Assembly: GCA_964483245.1 (NCBI GenBank)
Contig: CAZABP010000002.1
Span: 62,001 to 126,000, forward strand
DNA from: CAZABP01 sp964483245
GTDB lineage: Bacteria; Planctomycetota; UBA1135; UBA2386
Direction: 5' to 3'
Length of the DNA: 64,000 nt
Part shown: piece after piece, positions 17,546 to 29,362 of the stretch
Numbering within the stretch: the stretch's first letter is position 1
Layout of the letters: the number at the start of each line of letters is the position of its first letter
The notes under the pieces: model-generated
What the model saw: only the letters and a program-made list of their open reading frames with translations
Databases searched by the model: none
Told to the model about the DNA's origin: nothing
Made by a program: the position numbers and the translations under genes

Positions 17546-19701
17546 CCGCGCAGCCCCTGCACGTGCGCCGCCAGCTCCTGCTGCAGCCGCTCGACCTCCG
17601 GCAGCAGGACCCGCTCGATCGCGGCGGGGGCGCGCGCGCCGGCTGCGAGCGCTTCCCACAGCGCGTCGAACAGCGCGCGGTTGCGGGCGGAGCTGTGTAG
17701 GAGCAGGTGCACGAACGCCCACGCGTGGGCATAGCCGGCTTGCGCATCCGCGAAGAAACGCGCGTCGTCCGCCTGCAGCAGGTCGAGCAAGGGCCGGTCC
17801 GGGTGGTTGGCCAGCGTCGCCAGATGATCGCGCCGCGGAACACCGGTCTGCCACTGCCCGCCGTTCCGCTCCGCCTGTTCGAAGTACTCCGCGAGCCCTT
17901 CGTCGAGCCAGCGAGGCGGATCGGCGATCCGATCGCCGACGTATTGATGCAGTCCTTCGTGCCGGATCGTGTGCAGCAGCTGGCTGCGCGTCGGCAGGTT
18001 CCAGACCAGGATCTGGCCGAGGCGGCGCAGGTAGACCCCATGCGTGTGGGCCGCGACGCCCGGCCCGAGCATCCCACGCAGGTGCTGCAGGTAACCCTGT
18101 TCACCGGAAAACAGGTAGACGGTGAAGCGACCGCCGCGCGGTGCGCGCGCGCCGGGCAGATGGCTCTGGAACAACCGCAGCGCATCCTCGAGGACGGCGA
18201 GCGCTTCGCGGCAGACTTCGCCATCCAGGTCGGAATGCAGCTCGAAGCTCGCGGAAGTCTGCACGCTCGACCGTGGCCATCCCGGTCCGGACAACGCGAG
18301 CTGCAACATCCGCTCGGTCGCCAACAGCTCTCGGCTCGTGGCGCCTTCCGCGCGCGCGGCGGCGAGCAGGCGATGGGCTGCTTCGACGTCGCGCTCCTCG
18401 AGGCAGAGCTGCGCCAGCGCGAGCCGCGGCTCCGGATCGCCCGGATGCCGCCGCTGCAATTCGCGCAGGCACTGCCTTGCTTCCGCCCGCTGCTCCTGCG
18501 CGGCGAGGATCTGCGCGCGCAACGCCAGCACGCTGTCGTGTGCGGTCCCGGTCGCCGGGGCAGCCTCGAGCGCCGCCATCGCGGCGGCCGGCTCGCCGCG
18601 CTGGAGCAGGGCCTGTGCGCGCAGCCAGGCTGCCGTCGCCGCCGGAATCTCTTCCGGCCCGAGCCGGCTCAGCTGCTGCAGCACCTGCGCTGCGCGGCCG
18701 CGCGTGAGTGACGTCTCCAACTCCTCTGTCAGCGCGAGCGCAGCGGCGCCCAGCGGATCCGGATACGCCCGCGCCGCTGCAGCGGCCGCCTCCGGTGCGT
18801 CCCCGGGGCGCGGCGGGACGTCGAACAGCCAGCGTGGCAGCGTCGCGTGCGGGTCGTACGTGCGCAGGACGGCGAGCCGCTGCTGCTCGCGCGCCGCATC
18901 GCGGCGGTTCTGCAACCAGGACGGCTCGATTTCGCCGGCGACTTCGAACCGCTCGAAGCGCAGGCCATGCAGTTCGATGCGACCCCACTCGTCGCGCGGC
19001 TTCGGCACGCGCAGGATCTCGCCGCGCGGACTCGTCAGTCGGATCTCGTGTGCCAACACGGTGACCGTCAGCTCCGGTTGCAGGCCGTCACCACAGGATG
19101 CCTCGGCGACCGTCGCGAGCGTGGTCCGGTCGCTCCCGGCCACGCGTGCGGCCGTGATCGCATGCAGCGTCAGCCTGCCGCGCCTCATCGTCGGTCGGAA
19201 CGACAGCACGTGCGCGCGCTCGCCGCGCGCACAGATCCGCAGCTCGACCGGCACGCCAGCACTCAGCGGGGTCGGCTCCCGCACGCGCAGCGTGTGCGGG
19301 CCGCAGAACACCACCGGGGGACTGGCGACCTCGGGGTCGAGTTCCCAATCGGCGAGCTGCTCCATGTTCCAGCGCCACACGACGCGGCCGGTCTGTTCGT
19401 CGAACTGCCGCAGGTCCCCGGCGACGAGCTCGCGCAACTGCGGCGGTTTCGTCCCGGCCAGGAACGAGCACTGCTCGTGCAGCAGCAGGATCTCGCCCTT
19501 GCGCAAGCGGAGTTCCGGGTCCGGCCCGTGGCGGCGCAGCAACTCCTGCAACCGGCCGAGCGCCAGAGCCGGTTGGCCCGCCCGCGCGAGCGCATGCGCG
19601 CTCGCCAGTTGCGCATCCCAGTCCGGGGCTGCGACCGTGGCCGGCTGGGCCGCGAGCGGTGGCGCCACGAGCAGCAGGAGGACGACGCCACGGAATCGCA
19701 T
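17542..19701 (-). CDS. Exported TPR protein with HEGLH metallopeptidase-like domain
   Basis: 719 residues with an N-terminal signal peptide (LLLLVAPPLAAQ). The middle (about residues 300-490) is TPR-like, with repeated Ala/Leu helices such as AAWLRAQALLQRGEPAAAMA and LRAQILAAQEQRAEARQCL. The C-terminal 200 residues carry TIRHEGLHQYVG (HEGLH at 581-585) followed 15-20 residues later by PRWLDEGLAEYFE, the HExxH plus Glu arrangement of gluzincin peptidases. This matches the DUF1570-type proteins common in planctomycetes. The substrate is unknown. The stop overlaps the convergent symporter. No partner gene is evident. Confidence 0.82.
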   Translation of the reverse strand: MRFRGVVLLLLVAPPLAAQPATVAAPDWDAQLASAHALARAGQPALALGRLQELLRRHGPDPELRLRKGEILLLHEQCSFLAGTKPPQLRELVAGDLRQFDEQTGRVVWRWNMEQLADWELDPEVASPPVVFCGPHTLRVREPTPLSAGVPVELRICARGERAHVLSFRPTMRRGRLTLHAITAARVAGSDRTTLATVAEASCGDGLQPELTVTVLAHEIRLTSPRGEILRVPKPRDEWGRIELHGLRFERFEVAGEIEPSWLQNRRDAAREQQRLAVLRTYDPHATLPRWLFDVPPRPGDAPEAAAAAARAYPDPLGAAALALTEELETSLTRGRAAQVLQQLSRLGPEEIPAATAAWLRAQALLQRGEPAAAMAALEAAPATGTAHDSVLALRAQILAAQEQRAEARQCLRELQRRHPGDPEPRLALAQLCLEERDVEAAHRLLAAARAEGATSRELLATERMLQLALSGPGWPRSSVQTSASFELHSDLDGEVCREALAVLEDALRLFQSHLPGARAPRGGRFTVYLFSGEQGYLQHLRGMLGPGVAAHTHGVYLRRLGQILVWNLPTRSQLLHTIRHEGLHQYVGDRIADPPRWLDEGLAEYFEQAERNGGQWQTGVPRRDHLATLANHPDRPLLDLLQADDARFFADAQAGYAHAWAFVHLLLHSSARNRALFDALWEALAAGARAPAAIERVLLPEVERLQQELAAHVQGLRG

Positions 19702-19899
19702 TTGGCTCGGGTCGGATCACCGACCATAGGAGGGGCTGTCGGAACGGCCAACCGGACCACCCGACCGACCGACCGGTGCGATCGGGTGTTCCGGCGGCGT
19801 CACCGGCGCGTCGTGGGCGACTAGTGCTGCACAGGACTTCACTGGCAGATCCTGCCGATGAGGTCCCGGGCGCGGCACGCTGCCGCGGCGGAGCACTCG

Positions 19900-22374
19900 A
19901 TGATCGCTGCCTTCCTCTACGACTCTCTGTCCACCTGGCCCTGGTGGGTGTGGGTGCCGGCCGCTTTGGCGACCGGCCTGGTCCTCGGATTCTTCGGCGC
20001 CCCGCTGTGGATCTGGTCGGCGGTGTTGGCGGTCGGGCTCGTTGCCGCGGGTGCACCGGTGTGGCTGCTCGTCGCGACCGGTGCGGTGCTGTTGGTGTGG
20101 AACCTGCCAGAGCTGCGGCGTGCGCTGATCAGCAAGCCGCTGCTTGGGCTCGTGCGCCGGATGAAGCTGCTGCCGGTGATCTCCGAAACCGAGCGCGAAG
20201 CGATCGACGCGGGCACGGTGTGGGTCGAAGGGGAGTTGTTCTCCGGACGCCCCAACTGGCGCCGCGTGCTGGCTGCTGGCTATCCGGATCTGACCGACGA
20301 AGAGAAGGCGTTCCTCGACGGGCCGGTCGAGGAGCTGTGCCGGATGACCGACGATTGGCAGGTCTGGCAGCGCGGCGATCTGCCGCCGGAGGTCTGGGAG
20401 TACCTCAAGCGGCAGCGGTTCTTCGGGATGATCATCCCCAAGGAGTTCGGCGGGCTCGGCATGCGCGCGTCGCTGAACAGCGCCGTCGTGCAGAAGCTCG
20501 CCTCGCGGTCGCTGCCGCTCGCGGTCACCGTCATGGTCCCGAACTCGCTGGGGCCGGCGGAGCTGTTGATCCACTACGGCACCGACGCGCAGAAGCGGCA
20601 TTGGCTGCCGCGGCTCGCGACCGGTGAGGAGGTGCCGTGCTTCGCGCTGACCGAGCCGGGTGCCGGTTCGGACGCCGGCTCGATCCGCGCGGAAGGGGTC
20701 GTGTTCCGTGGCGAGGACGAGCAGTTGCTGCTGCGGCTCCACTGGGACAAGCGCTACATCACGCTCGGGGCCGTGGCGACCGTGCTCGGCGTGGCGTTCA
20801 AGCTGCGCGATCCGCAGAACCTGCTCGGCAAGGGGACGGACCCCGGCATCACCTGCGCGCTCGTGCCGACCGACACCGCCGGCGTCGAGCTCGGCCGCCG
20901 CCACGATCCGCTCGGCGTGCCGTTCTTCAACTGTCCGACGCGCGGGCACGACGTCGTCGTGCCGGTCGATGCGATCCTCGGTGGGGCCGATGGAGCCGGA
21001 CGCGGTTGGCGCATGCTGATGGAGTGCCTCGCGGCCGGACGCGGGATCTCGATCCCGGCCTGCGCCGCAGGCGGCGCCAAGCTGGTCGCCCGCGTCGCCA
21101 GTGCGCACGCACTCGTGCGCAAACAGTTCGGGCTCTCGATCGGCAAGTTCGAAGGCATCGAGGAGCCGCTCGCGCGGATCGTCGGGTTCAACTACGTGCT
21201 CGAAGCCGCGCGGCGCTTCACGTGCGGCGGCCTCGACAGCGGGCAGAAGCCGCCGGTCGTGACCGCGATCGCCAAGTACCAGTTCAGCGAGCTGTTCCGG
21301 CGGATCATCAACGACGGCATGGACGTGCTGGGTGGGAACGCGATCTCGCTCGGACCGCGCAACCTGATCGGGCACGCCTACATCGGCGCGCCGATCTCGA
21401 TCACGGTCGAGGGCGCCAACATCCTGACGCGGACGCTGATGGTGTTCGGGCAGGGCGCGATCCGCTGCCACCCGCACCTGTTGGCGGAGGTGCGCGCGAT
21501 CGAGCAGCGCGATCCCGTGGCGTTCGACCGCGCCGTCTGCGCGCACGTCGGCCACGTCGTGCGCAACGCCTGCCGCAGCATCCTGCTCGACCTGACGCGG
21601 GGCCGGTTCGCGCGCGCGCCCGTGTGGACCGGCCCGAGCAAGCGCTACTTCCAGAAGCTGTCGTGGGCGTCGGCGCGGTTCGCGCTGCTGGCCGACGTCG
21701 CGCTCGGTGTGTTGGCGGGGGATCTCAAGCGGCGGGAGAAGCTCGCCGGCAGGTTCGCGGATGCGTTCTCGTGGCTGTACCTCGGCGCCGCGACGCTGCG
21801 CCGGTTCGAGTCGCAGGGCCGGCGCAAGGAGGATGTCGCCGTCATGCGCTGGAGCCTCGAGCACGCGCTCGGCGAGATCGACCGGGCGCTGGCCGGGATC
21901 CTGCAGAACTTCGGCGGTTCACTGCTCGGCTGGGTGCTGCGCGCGCCGCTTGGTCTGTGGGCGCGGCTCAACCGCCTCGGCGCCGGGCCGGACGATGCGC
22001 TCGGTGGCCGGGTGGCGCGGCTCGTGCTGGATCCCGGCAGCCGCCTGCGCGACGTGCTGACGCGGGGGATGTTCATCCCCTCCGAGAGCGGTCAGGCGCT
22101 GGTGCAGCTCGAGCGTGCGTTCGAGGCCTGCGCCAAGTCGGACGAAGTGTTGGCGAAGATCCGCGATGCCATGCGCGCCGGCCGCATCCCGCGCGGCAAG
22201 CCGGAGCAGATGCTCGAGCAGGCGGTCGCGTCCAAGATCGTCTCCAGCGACGAGGCCAAGCTCGTGCGCGCCGCCGACGAGGCGCGCGCCGCCGCCACGG
22301 CCGTCGACTCGTTCACGCTCGAGGAGTACCTCGCGCGGCGCGGTCAGACGCCGACCGACACGGTCGGCGTGTGA
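19900..22374 (+). CDS. fadE: Membrane-associated acyl-CoA dehydrogenase, FadE type
   Basis: 824 residues, close to E. coli FadE (814). This class catalyses the first step of fatty-acid beta-oxidation at the inner membrane. The N-terminal 70 residues form two or three hydrophobic helices (STWPWWVWVPAALATGLVLG and following). The flavoprotein core has PCFALTEPGAGSDAGSIRAEG, FGMIIPKEFGGLGM and GGNAISLGPRNLIG, and a C-terminal DUF1974-like extension follows. The ATG at 19900 is chosen because GGAG lies six bases upstream and it matches the FadE N-terminus; an ATG at 19858 would add 14 unrelated residues. It is followed by a palindromic element and then a convergent gene. Confidence 0.93.
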   Translation: MIAAFLYDSLSTWPWWVWVPAALATGLVLGFFGAPLWIWSAVLAVGLVAAGAPVWLLVATGAVLLVWNLPELRRALISKPLLGLVRRMKLLPVISETEREAIDAGTVWVEGELFSGRPNWRRVLAAGYPDLTDEEKAFLDGPVEELCRMTDDWQVWQRGDLPPEVWEYLKRQRFFGMIIPKEFGGLGMRASLNSAVVQKLASRSLPLAVTVMVPNSLGPAELLIHYGTDAQKRHWLPRLATGEEVPCFALTEPGAGSDAGSIRAEGVVFRGEDEQLLLRLHWDKRYITLGAVATVLGVAFKLRDPQNLLGKGTDPGITCALVPTDTAGVELGRRHDPLGVPFFNCPTRGHDVVVPVDAILGGADGAGRGWRMLMECLAAGRGISIPACAAGGAKLVARVASAHALVRKQFGLSIGKFEGIEEPLARIVGFNYVLEAARRFTCGGLDSGQKPPVVTAIAKYQFSELFRRIINDGMDVLGGNAISLGPRNLIGHAYIGAPISITVEGANILTRTLMVFGQGAIRCHPHLLAEVRAIEQRDPVAFDRAVCAHVGHVVRNACRSILLDLTRGRFARAPVWTGPSKRYFQKLSWASARFALLADVALGVLAGDLKRREKLAGRFADAFSWLYLGAATLRRFESQGRRKEDVAVMRWSLEHALGEIDRALAGILQNFGGSLLGWVLRAPLGLWARLNRLGAGPDDALGGRVARLVLDPGSRLRDVLTRGMFIPSESGQALVQLERAFEACAKSDEVLAKIRDAMRAGRIPRGKPEQMLEQAVASKIVSSDEAKLVRAADEARAAATAVDSFTLEEYLARRGQTPTDTVGV

Positions 22375-22375
22375 C

Positions 22376-22408
22376 TGGCAAGAAAGGGGTCTGACCCCAA
22401 TCTTGCCA
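22376..22408. repeat. REP-like 33-bp palindrome between convergent genes
   Basis: Near-perfect inverted repeat: outer arms TGGCAAGA and TCTTGCCA, an AA/AA internal loop, and an inner stem GGGGTC-T-GACCCC. It fills the 40-base gap between the stops of the convergent genes at 22374 and 22415. The GGGGTC...GACCCC core resembles dispersed REP-type palindromes often mobilised by RAYT transposases. No T-tract follows on either strand, so it is not a standard terminator, but the strong hairpin could stop or stabilise both transcripts. No second copy was noticed in this window. Confidence 0.75.
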
Positions 22409-22414
22409 CGCGTG

Positions 22415-23854
22415 TCACGGACAGACCGTGAACTTCATGCCGCGCGTCGCGGCGAGGCCCTGCGGGCCGGCAGCGTCGAGCACGATCGACTGCGCGTAGC
22501 CGGTCGCGCCACCGAACGCCGGGTTGCCCGGGATCGCGAGGGGGAACGTCGCGATGCCCTGCGCATTCGCGGTGCCGCTGAACACCAGCACCGGCTGGTT
22601 CAGGTCGATCAGGATGTCGATCCCGAGCACCGGCAGCTTGGCGCTGGCGATGCCGACGACCAGTGCGACCGGCGCATTCGCCTTCACGGCGGCGTTCTCG
22701 ATCGCGAACGTCGCGTTGCCGACCTTGGCGAACCCGCCGGTGTAGTCGATCCGCGGCACGATCCCGCCGGTGCCGGCGGTGCCATCGCCATACAGGTTCG
22801 GCACGCCGCAGGTCGGCTCGATGATGAAGAACCCCTTCTGCATGTCGCTGAGGTAGATCACGCCGGACGGCTGGAACGGGTAGCAGCCCCAGTTGCCGTG
22901 GTAGTCGTTCCCGGTCAGCGGCGTCGTGTCGTACTGCGCGATCGGGGTCGGCTTGGTCGGATCGCTGATGTCGATCGCCCAGTAGCCGTCCGAGTAGGCG
23001 GAGAAGTGCGCGATCTTCCCCTTGATGAACACGTTGTGGACCGTCGCGCCGTTGGGGCTGCACCAGGTCGCCAGCTTGACCGGCGCCGACTTGTTCGAGA
23101 TGTCGAACACGGTCAGGCAACCACCCTGGTTCTCATCCGCCGTCACCGCGATGCGGTCGTCGTCGGTCACCCAGACGTTGTGCGTGAACGCGCCCGGCGT
23201 GGAGGTCTTGCTGCGCGTCGTGATCGTCGGCAGGTTGCTGATGTCCGCGATCCGCATCGTGCCGTCATAGATCTCGGCGAGGTACACGTAGCCGCGGATC
23301 GGCAGGCTGTCGTGCACGTATGGCGACGTGAAGCTCGTCACCAGCGGCGGCGTGACCGGGTTCGACTTCAGGTTGTAGACGCGGCAGCCGCGCCCGGCGC
23401 CACCGTTGCCCCACAGCATGCCAGTGCCCTGGTCGATGCTGACGGTGTGCATCGAGCTCCCGAACGTGCCCGCCAGCTTCGGATTGTCCGGGTCGCTGAT
23501 GTCGAGCACCTGGCAGGCCCCGTGTTCGCTGCTGACGTAGGCGTAGGTCCCGTAGCTGTTGACCTCACGCCAGAAGTACCCGTTCGGTCCGCTCGGCCCG
23601 GGACCCGGAATGAACCCCTTCTCGATCGGATTCTTCGGATCGGTGCAGTCGTAGACGATCGTCCCGGTGCGCGCCGGCACGAGCGCGATCTCGCGCCCCT
23701 TGACGACCATGCCCCAGATGCCGGCGTAGTTGTTGTTCGGCGCCACCGCGCCGGGGAACTTGTCGCGGCTGGCGAGCAGTTTGGCGTTGGTCTGCGCAGG
23801 CGCGGGGAGGGCGAGCAGCGCGGCGGCTGCCGCGCACAAAGAGAGGGTTTTCAT
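22415..23854 (-). CDS. Secreted LVIVD-repeat (choice-of-anchor-B-like) protein
   Basis: 479 residues, signal peptide to about residue 21 (LCAAAAALLALPAPAQ). The body is a beta-propeller-like series of repeats: ACQVLDISDPDNPKLAGTF, GTMRIADISNLPTITT, CLTVFDISNKSAPVKLATW, YWAIDISDPTKPTPIAQYD, each the hydrophobic-D-I-S-D-P pattern of LVIVD repeats. The last 110 residues form the module shared with two other secreted proteins here, ending FPLAIPGNPAFGGATGYAQS...GLAATRGMKFTVCP. The ATG at 23854 gives the signal peptide; the much longer upstream frame is not coding. Probably extracellular or surface-bound; the function is not known. Confidence 0.85.
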   Translation of the reverse strand: MKTLSLCAAAAALLALPAPAQTNAKLLASRDKFPGAVAPNNNYAGIWGMVVKGREIALVPARTGTIVYDCTDPKNPIEKGFIPGPGPSGPNGYFWREVNSYGTYAYVSSEHGACQVLDISDPDNPKLAGTFGSSMHTVSIDQGTGMLWGNGGAGRGCRVYNLKSNPVTPPLVTSFTSPYVHDSLPIRGYVYLAEIYDGTMRIADISNLPTITTRSKTSTPGAFTHNVWVTDDDRIAVTADENQGGCLTVFDISNKSAPVKLATWCSPNGATVHNVFIKGKIAHFSAYSDGYWAIDISDPTKPTPIAQYDTTPLTGNDYHGNWGCYPFQPSGVIYLSDMQKGFFIIEPTCGVPNLYGDGTAGTGGIVPRIDYTGGFAKVGNATFAIENAAVKANAPVALVVGIASAKLPVLGIDILIDLNQPVLVFSGTANAQGIATFPLAIPGNPAFGGATGYAQSIVLDAAGPQGLAATRGMKFTVCP

Positions 23855-23998
23855 CGGTCCAGGTGCAGGGGTGAGGACTCGGGCCGCGACTGGGCGCGCG
23901 GCAAGAGGGCGGAGCATGCGGCGGCCGTGGGAAGCCCGCAACCGGCCCCGCGCCCAGCCCCATGGCATCGGGCGGTGTGACCGGCTCCGATCCGCCGC

Positions 23999-25129
23999 TT
24001 GCTCCGCCGCTACTTCGTCGCCTGCACGCTGGGACTCGAACCTGCGGTCGCCGCCGAGCTGACCGAGCTCGGCGTCCGCGCGCCGGTCCTGCGGCGCGGT
24101 GGCGTCGGGTTCCTGGGCGACCGGCGGCAGGGCTATGCCGCCGCGCTGTGGCTGCGCAGCGCGATCCACGTCCAGGAGGAGCTGACCACGGGGAGCGCCA
24201 GGTCCCCCGAGGAGCTGTACGCCCTCGCCAGCTCGATCGACTGGCGGGAGCACCTGGATCACACCCGGACGCTCGCGGTAGATGCCGCCGTCCGTGACTC
24301 CGCGATCACGCACAGCAAGTACGCCGCGCTGAAGGTCAAGGACGCGATCGTCGACCAGCTGCGCGCCCGCACCGGTGTGCGACCGAACGTCGACACCGAG
24401 CAGCCGGACCTGCCGCTACGGCTCGTGATCCGCCGCGATCAGGTCGTGCTGTATCGCAGCCTCGCCGCCGGCAGTCTGCACAAGCGCGGCTGGCGCCCGG
24501 TCCAGGTGCGCAGTCCGCTGAACGAGGCGACCGCCGCCGGGCTGCTGCGGCTGACCGGCTGGGACCGGCAGTCGCCGGTCGTCGACCCGATGTGCGGGTC
24601 CGGCACGTTCCCGATCGAAGCCGCGCTGGTGGCGATCGACCGCGCGCCCGGGCTCGGCCGCCGGTTCGCGTTCGAGTCGTGGCCGGACTTCGATCCGGCC
24701 GCCTGGCGCGAACTGGTCAGCGACGCCGAGCGCCGTGTGCGCCGCACGCTGCCGTTTCCGATCCTCGGCGCAGATGCGCATCCTGGCGCGATCGCGATCG
24801 CGCGCGACAGCGCCGCGCGTGCCGGCGTCGGGAGTCTGGTGCGGTTCGAAGTGCGCAGCGCCGCCGACCTCACACCCGCGTTCGCGCCAGCGCTCGTCGT
24901 GACCAATCCGCCGTACGGCGAGCGGCTCGGCGACGGCGACGAACTGCACCAGAGCTGGCGCGCCCTCGGACGCTTCCTGCACGAGCGCTGCCACGGAGCC
25001 ACGGCCTGGGTGCTGTCCGGCAACCCGGAGCTGACGCGCGCGCTCGGTCTGCGCGCCTCGCGGCGGATCCCGGTCTGGAACGGCCCGATCGAATGCCGCT
25101 GGCTCAGCTACGAGATCCGCGGCGACTGA
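23999..25129 (+). CDS. rlmL: THUMP-domain 23S rRNA (guanine-N2)-methyltransferase, RlmL/YpsC type
   Basis: 376 residues, the size of single-domain RlmL homologues such as Bacillus YpsC (the E. coli enzyme carries an extra RlmK domain that is absent here). A ferredoxin-like/THUMP RNA-binding region (about residues 5-155) precedes a Rossmann methyltransferase with SAM motif I VVDPMCGSGTFPIEAA and catalytic motif IV VVTNPPYGERLG, the NPPY expected for base N-methylation. It would methylate a guanine of 23S rRNA using S-adenosylmethionine. The start is TTG at 23999. No strong ribosome site is visible, and the start could lie a few codons away. Confidence 0.88.
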   Translation: MLRRYFVACTLGLEPAVAAELTELGVRAPVLRRGGVGFLGDRRQGYAAALWLRSAIHVQEELTTGSARSPEELYALASSIDWREHLDHTRTLAVDAAVRDSAITHSKYAALKVKDAIVDQLRARTGVRPNVDTEQPDLPLRLVIRRDQVVLYRSLAAGSLHKRGWRPVQVRSPLNEATAAGLLRLTGWDRQSPVVDPMCGSGTFPIEAALVAIDRAPGLGRRFAFESWPDFDPAAWRELVSDAERRVRRTLPFPILGADAHPGAIAIARDSAARAGVGSLVRFEVRSAADLTPAFAPALVVTNPPYGERLGDGDELHQSWRALGRFLHERCHGATAWVLSGNPELTRALGLRASRRIPVWNGPIECRWLSYEIRGD

Positions 25130-25219
25130 CCGCGCGGATCAAGGAGCCTGGTCCCGCATCCCCGCGTTGCGCCGAAGCCGGGCAGGGTGCTCGCGGCAGC
25201 GCGCCGCCGAAGCAGGCGC

Positions 25220-27106
25220 TCAGCCGTCCTTCTTCTTCCCGCCGAGGATGTCGCCGATCCCCGGCAGCTGCTTCGGCAGGTTCTCGAGCTGCTTCTGCAG
25301 CGCCGGATCGAGTTTCTCCTTCGCCTTGTCGATCTCGCGTTGCACCTTCTGTCCGCTCTCGCTTTGCAGCGCCTTGTCGATCTGCTGCTGCACCTGCCGC
25401 GCCAGCTCCTGCTGACCCGCCTGCAGCAGTGCATCGGCCAGGACCTTGTCGTCGAGCGAGATCCGCGGCGCGAGCAGGGGTCCGCGCAATCCGATCGGGA
25501 TCACGAGCTGCGCGACCTGCTGCGGCTTCATCCCCGGCAGCTCGAGCTGCGTGTCCTGCAGCGTGACGCGCAGCGGCGCCTCGAACCAGATGCCGTCCGC
25601 GTGCCGCGTGGCGAGGCTCGCATCCAGATCCAGTGCCATCCTGCCCCCGCGCATCGGGATCTGCTTCAGGTTGGCGGTGACGTCGTCGACGGCGAGACCG
25701 GCCCAGTGGAACTTCGACGCCGCCGTACCGTCGGTCGGGTCGATCTGGATCCCGACCTTGATGTCGCCGCTGCGGCTCCCGACTTCGAGCACGGTCGCGG
25801 CGCCGACGAGGGCCGGGTTGCTCGACAGATTGGTTGCGCGCACGTCCAGCAGATCGTCGCCGAGCAGACTGGTGCGGAGCCCCTCGAACCGCACCTTGCG
25901 GATCCACAGCATCGGTGCATCGCGCCGGAGCCCTTGCGACACGACGGACGTATAGCCGCGCAGCTGCGCTTCGAGCGCGACCCGGTCCTCCCGCTGCTCG
26001 GGTGTCTCGGCGACCGGCGGTTCCCCACCGGCCAGCCACTCGATCGCTTGTTGCACCTGCCGCAGCCGTTCGCGCCACAGCTCGACGTCTTTCAGGTAGT
26101 CGTCGATCGTCCTGCCGTCGCCGGGCGGTGGTGGCGGCGGCGGCGGCGGCTCCTGCAACCGCACCCCCGGCTTCTCACGCGGCAACCCGCTGCTGGCATC
26201 GCTGGACGTGATCTCGTCGATGACGAGGCGGCGGCGCAGCAGGTCCCCGACGCCGAGCGCGAACGTCAGCTCGCCGGCACGGAACGTGTCGTGCGCCAGG
26301 TCCTCCGGATTGGCGACCGCGAGCCCGCGCACCGACGCGACGCCGGCACCGAGATCGAGCTGCACACCGGCGAGGTCGACCGTGGCGCCGTTCCACTGCT
26401 CCAGCCCGCTACGCATGTGCTTCTGCACCAGCTTCCCGCCGAGGAAGTCGTTGCCGAGCCAGGCCCCGACGCCGAGCGCCGCAACCAGCAGCACGCCGAG
26501 CGGCCGGACCGGCAGGCCGAACCGCTTCTGCTCGAGCAGCTGCGCGTAGGTCCTTTTCCCCTTGCCGCGGCCGAACAGCAGCCAGGCACCGAGCCGCGCC
26601 GGCAGGAACCCCGACCAGCGTTGGTAGAACGCCGACGCCGATTCGACCTTCGCCATGCTGTGGCGGAACACCAGCAGGAGGCGCCACGTGCACCAGGCCA
26701 GCAGCGCGCCGACCAGCGTTGCGACCGCCAGCCCGCCGGTCGTCGCGTAGTACTCGAGGCCGAACCAGGCGATCACCGGCATCCCGACGAGCTGCTCGAA
26801 CAACCCGCGCGTCGGACCATCGAGCAGGAACTCGCCGACGGCGAACGAGACCGGCAGCAGCGGCACCGACAACAGGCTGCCGAGCGCGAACGTCAACCCG
26901 AACAGCCCCAGGTTGCAGTTCAGCACCAGCACGAGCGCGATCAGCGTCACCACCAGCCCGGGTGACTGCGCGAATCCGCCGCCGGCGTCCGCCGACAGCA
27001 CGAGCCCGGGCACGAACCCGAGCCAGGTGCCGAGCATCGTGGCGGCCGTGAGCTGGAACCAGTTCGCACGCCCGCGCAGGACCGAGCCGAGATCTTTGAA
27101 CAGCAT
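25220..27106 (-). CDS. DUF2062-like membrane domain fused to AsmA-like domain (TIGR03546/TIGR03545 fusion)
   Basis: 628 residues. About residues 1-165 have several membrane helices in the DUF2062-like pattern FQLTAATMLGTWLGFVPG...NCNLGLFGLTFALGSL...AVGEFLLDG. A linker and one more helix (PLGVLLVAALGVGAWLG, about 205-222) lead into a long periplasmic part with beta-rich AsmA-like repeats (GATVDLAGVQLDLGAGVASVRGLAVANPEDL). A nine-proline run, a helical segment, and a Lys/Gln-rich coiled tail follow. In other bacteria the two halves are usually adjacent genes that I know as TIGR03546 and TIGR03545; here they are one protein. Likely an envelope or lipid-trafficking role by analogy with AsmA, unproven. 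Confidence 0.82.
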   Translation of the reverse strand: MLFKDLGSVLRGRANWFQLTAATMLGTWLGFVPGLVLSADAGGGFAQSPGLVVTLIALVLVLNCNLGLFGLTFALGSLLSVPLLPVSFAVGEFLLDGPTRGLFEQLVGMPVIAWFGLEYYATTGGLAVATLVGALLAWCTWRLLLVFRHSMAKVESASAFYQRWSGFLPARLGAWLLFGRGKGKRTYAQLLEQKRFGLPVRPLGVLLVAALGVGAWLGNDFLGGKLVQKHMRSGLEQWNGATVDLAGVQLDLGAGVASVRGLAVANPEDLAHDTFRAGELTFALGVGDLLRRRLVIDEITSSDASSGLPREKPGVRLQEPPPPPPPPPGDGRTIDDYLKDVELWRERLRQVQQAIEWLAGGEPPVAETPEQREDRVALEAQLRGYTSVVSQGLRRDAPMLWIRKVRFEGLRTSLLGDDLLDVRATNLSSNPALVGAATVLEVGSRSGDIKVGIQIDPTDGTAASKFHWAGLAVDDVTANLKQIPMRGGRMALDLDASLATRHADGIWFEAPLRVTLQDTQLELPGMKPQQVAQLVIPIGLRGPLLAPRISLDDKVLADALLQAGQQELARQVQQQIDKALQSESGQKVQREIDKAKEKLDPALQKQLENLPKQLPGIGDILGGKKKDG

Positions 27107-27142
27107 GCTGAGGCTGGTTGTATCACGCGCCGGCGCGCGCGA

Positions 27143-29164
<2,022 letters not shown>

Positions 29165-29362
29165 CGAGGCTGCTCCGAGACGCACCGGTCGGCGCGTTGT
29201 GGACGGACGGATCGGGCTTGCACGGCGGTGCGGACGCTGCCCTTGTTTCGACTGTCCGAAGCCCGGAACCTGAGCCAGCCAAGGTGCTTGCGGCTGTTCA
29301 CTTCCGCAACACCGGAATCGGTTGTCGCCCAGGATGCAGGGTTCGCCGAGACTTCGCGCGCG

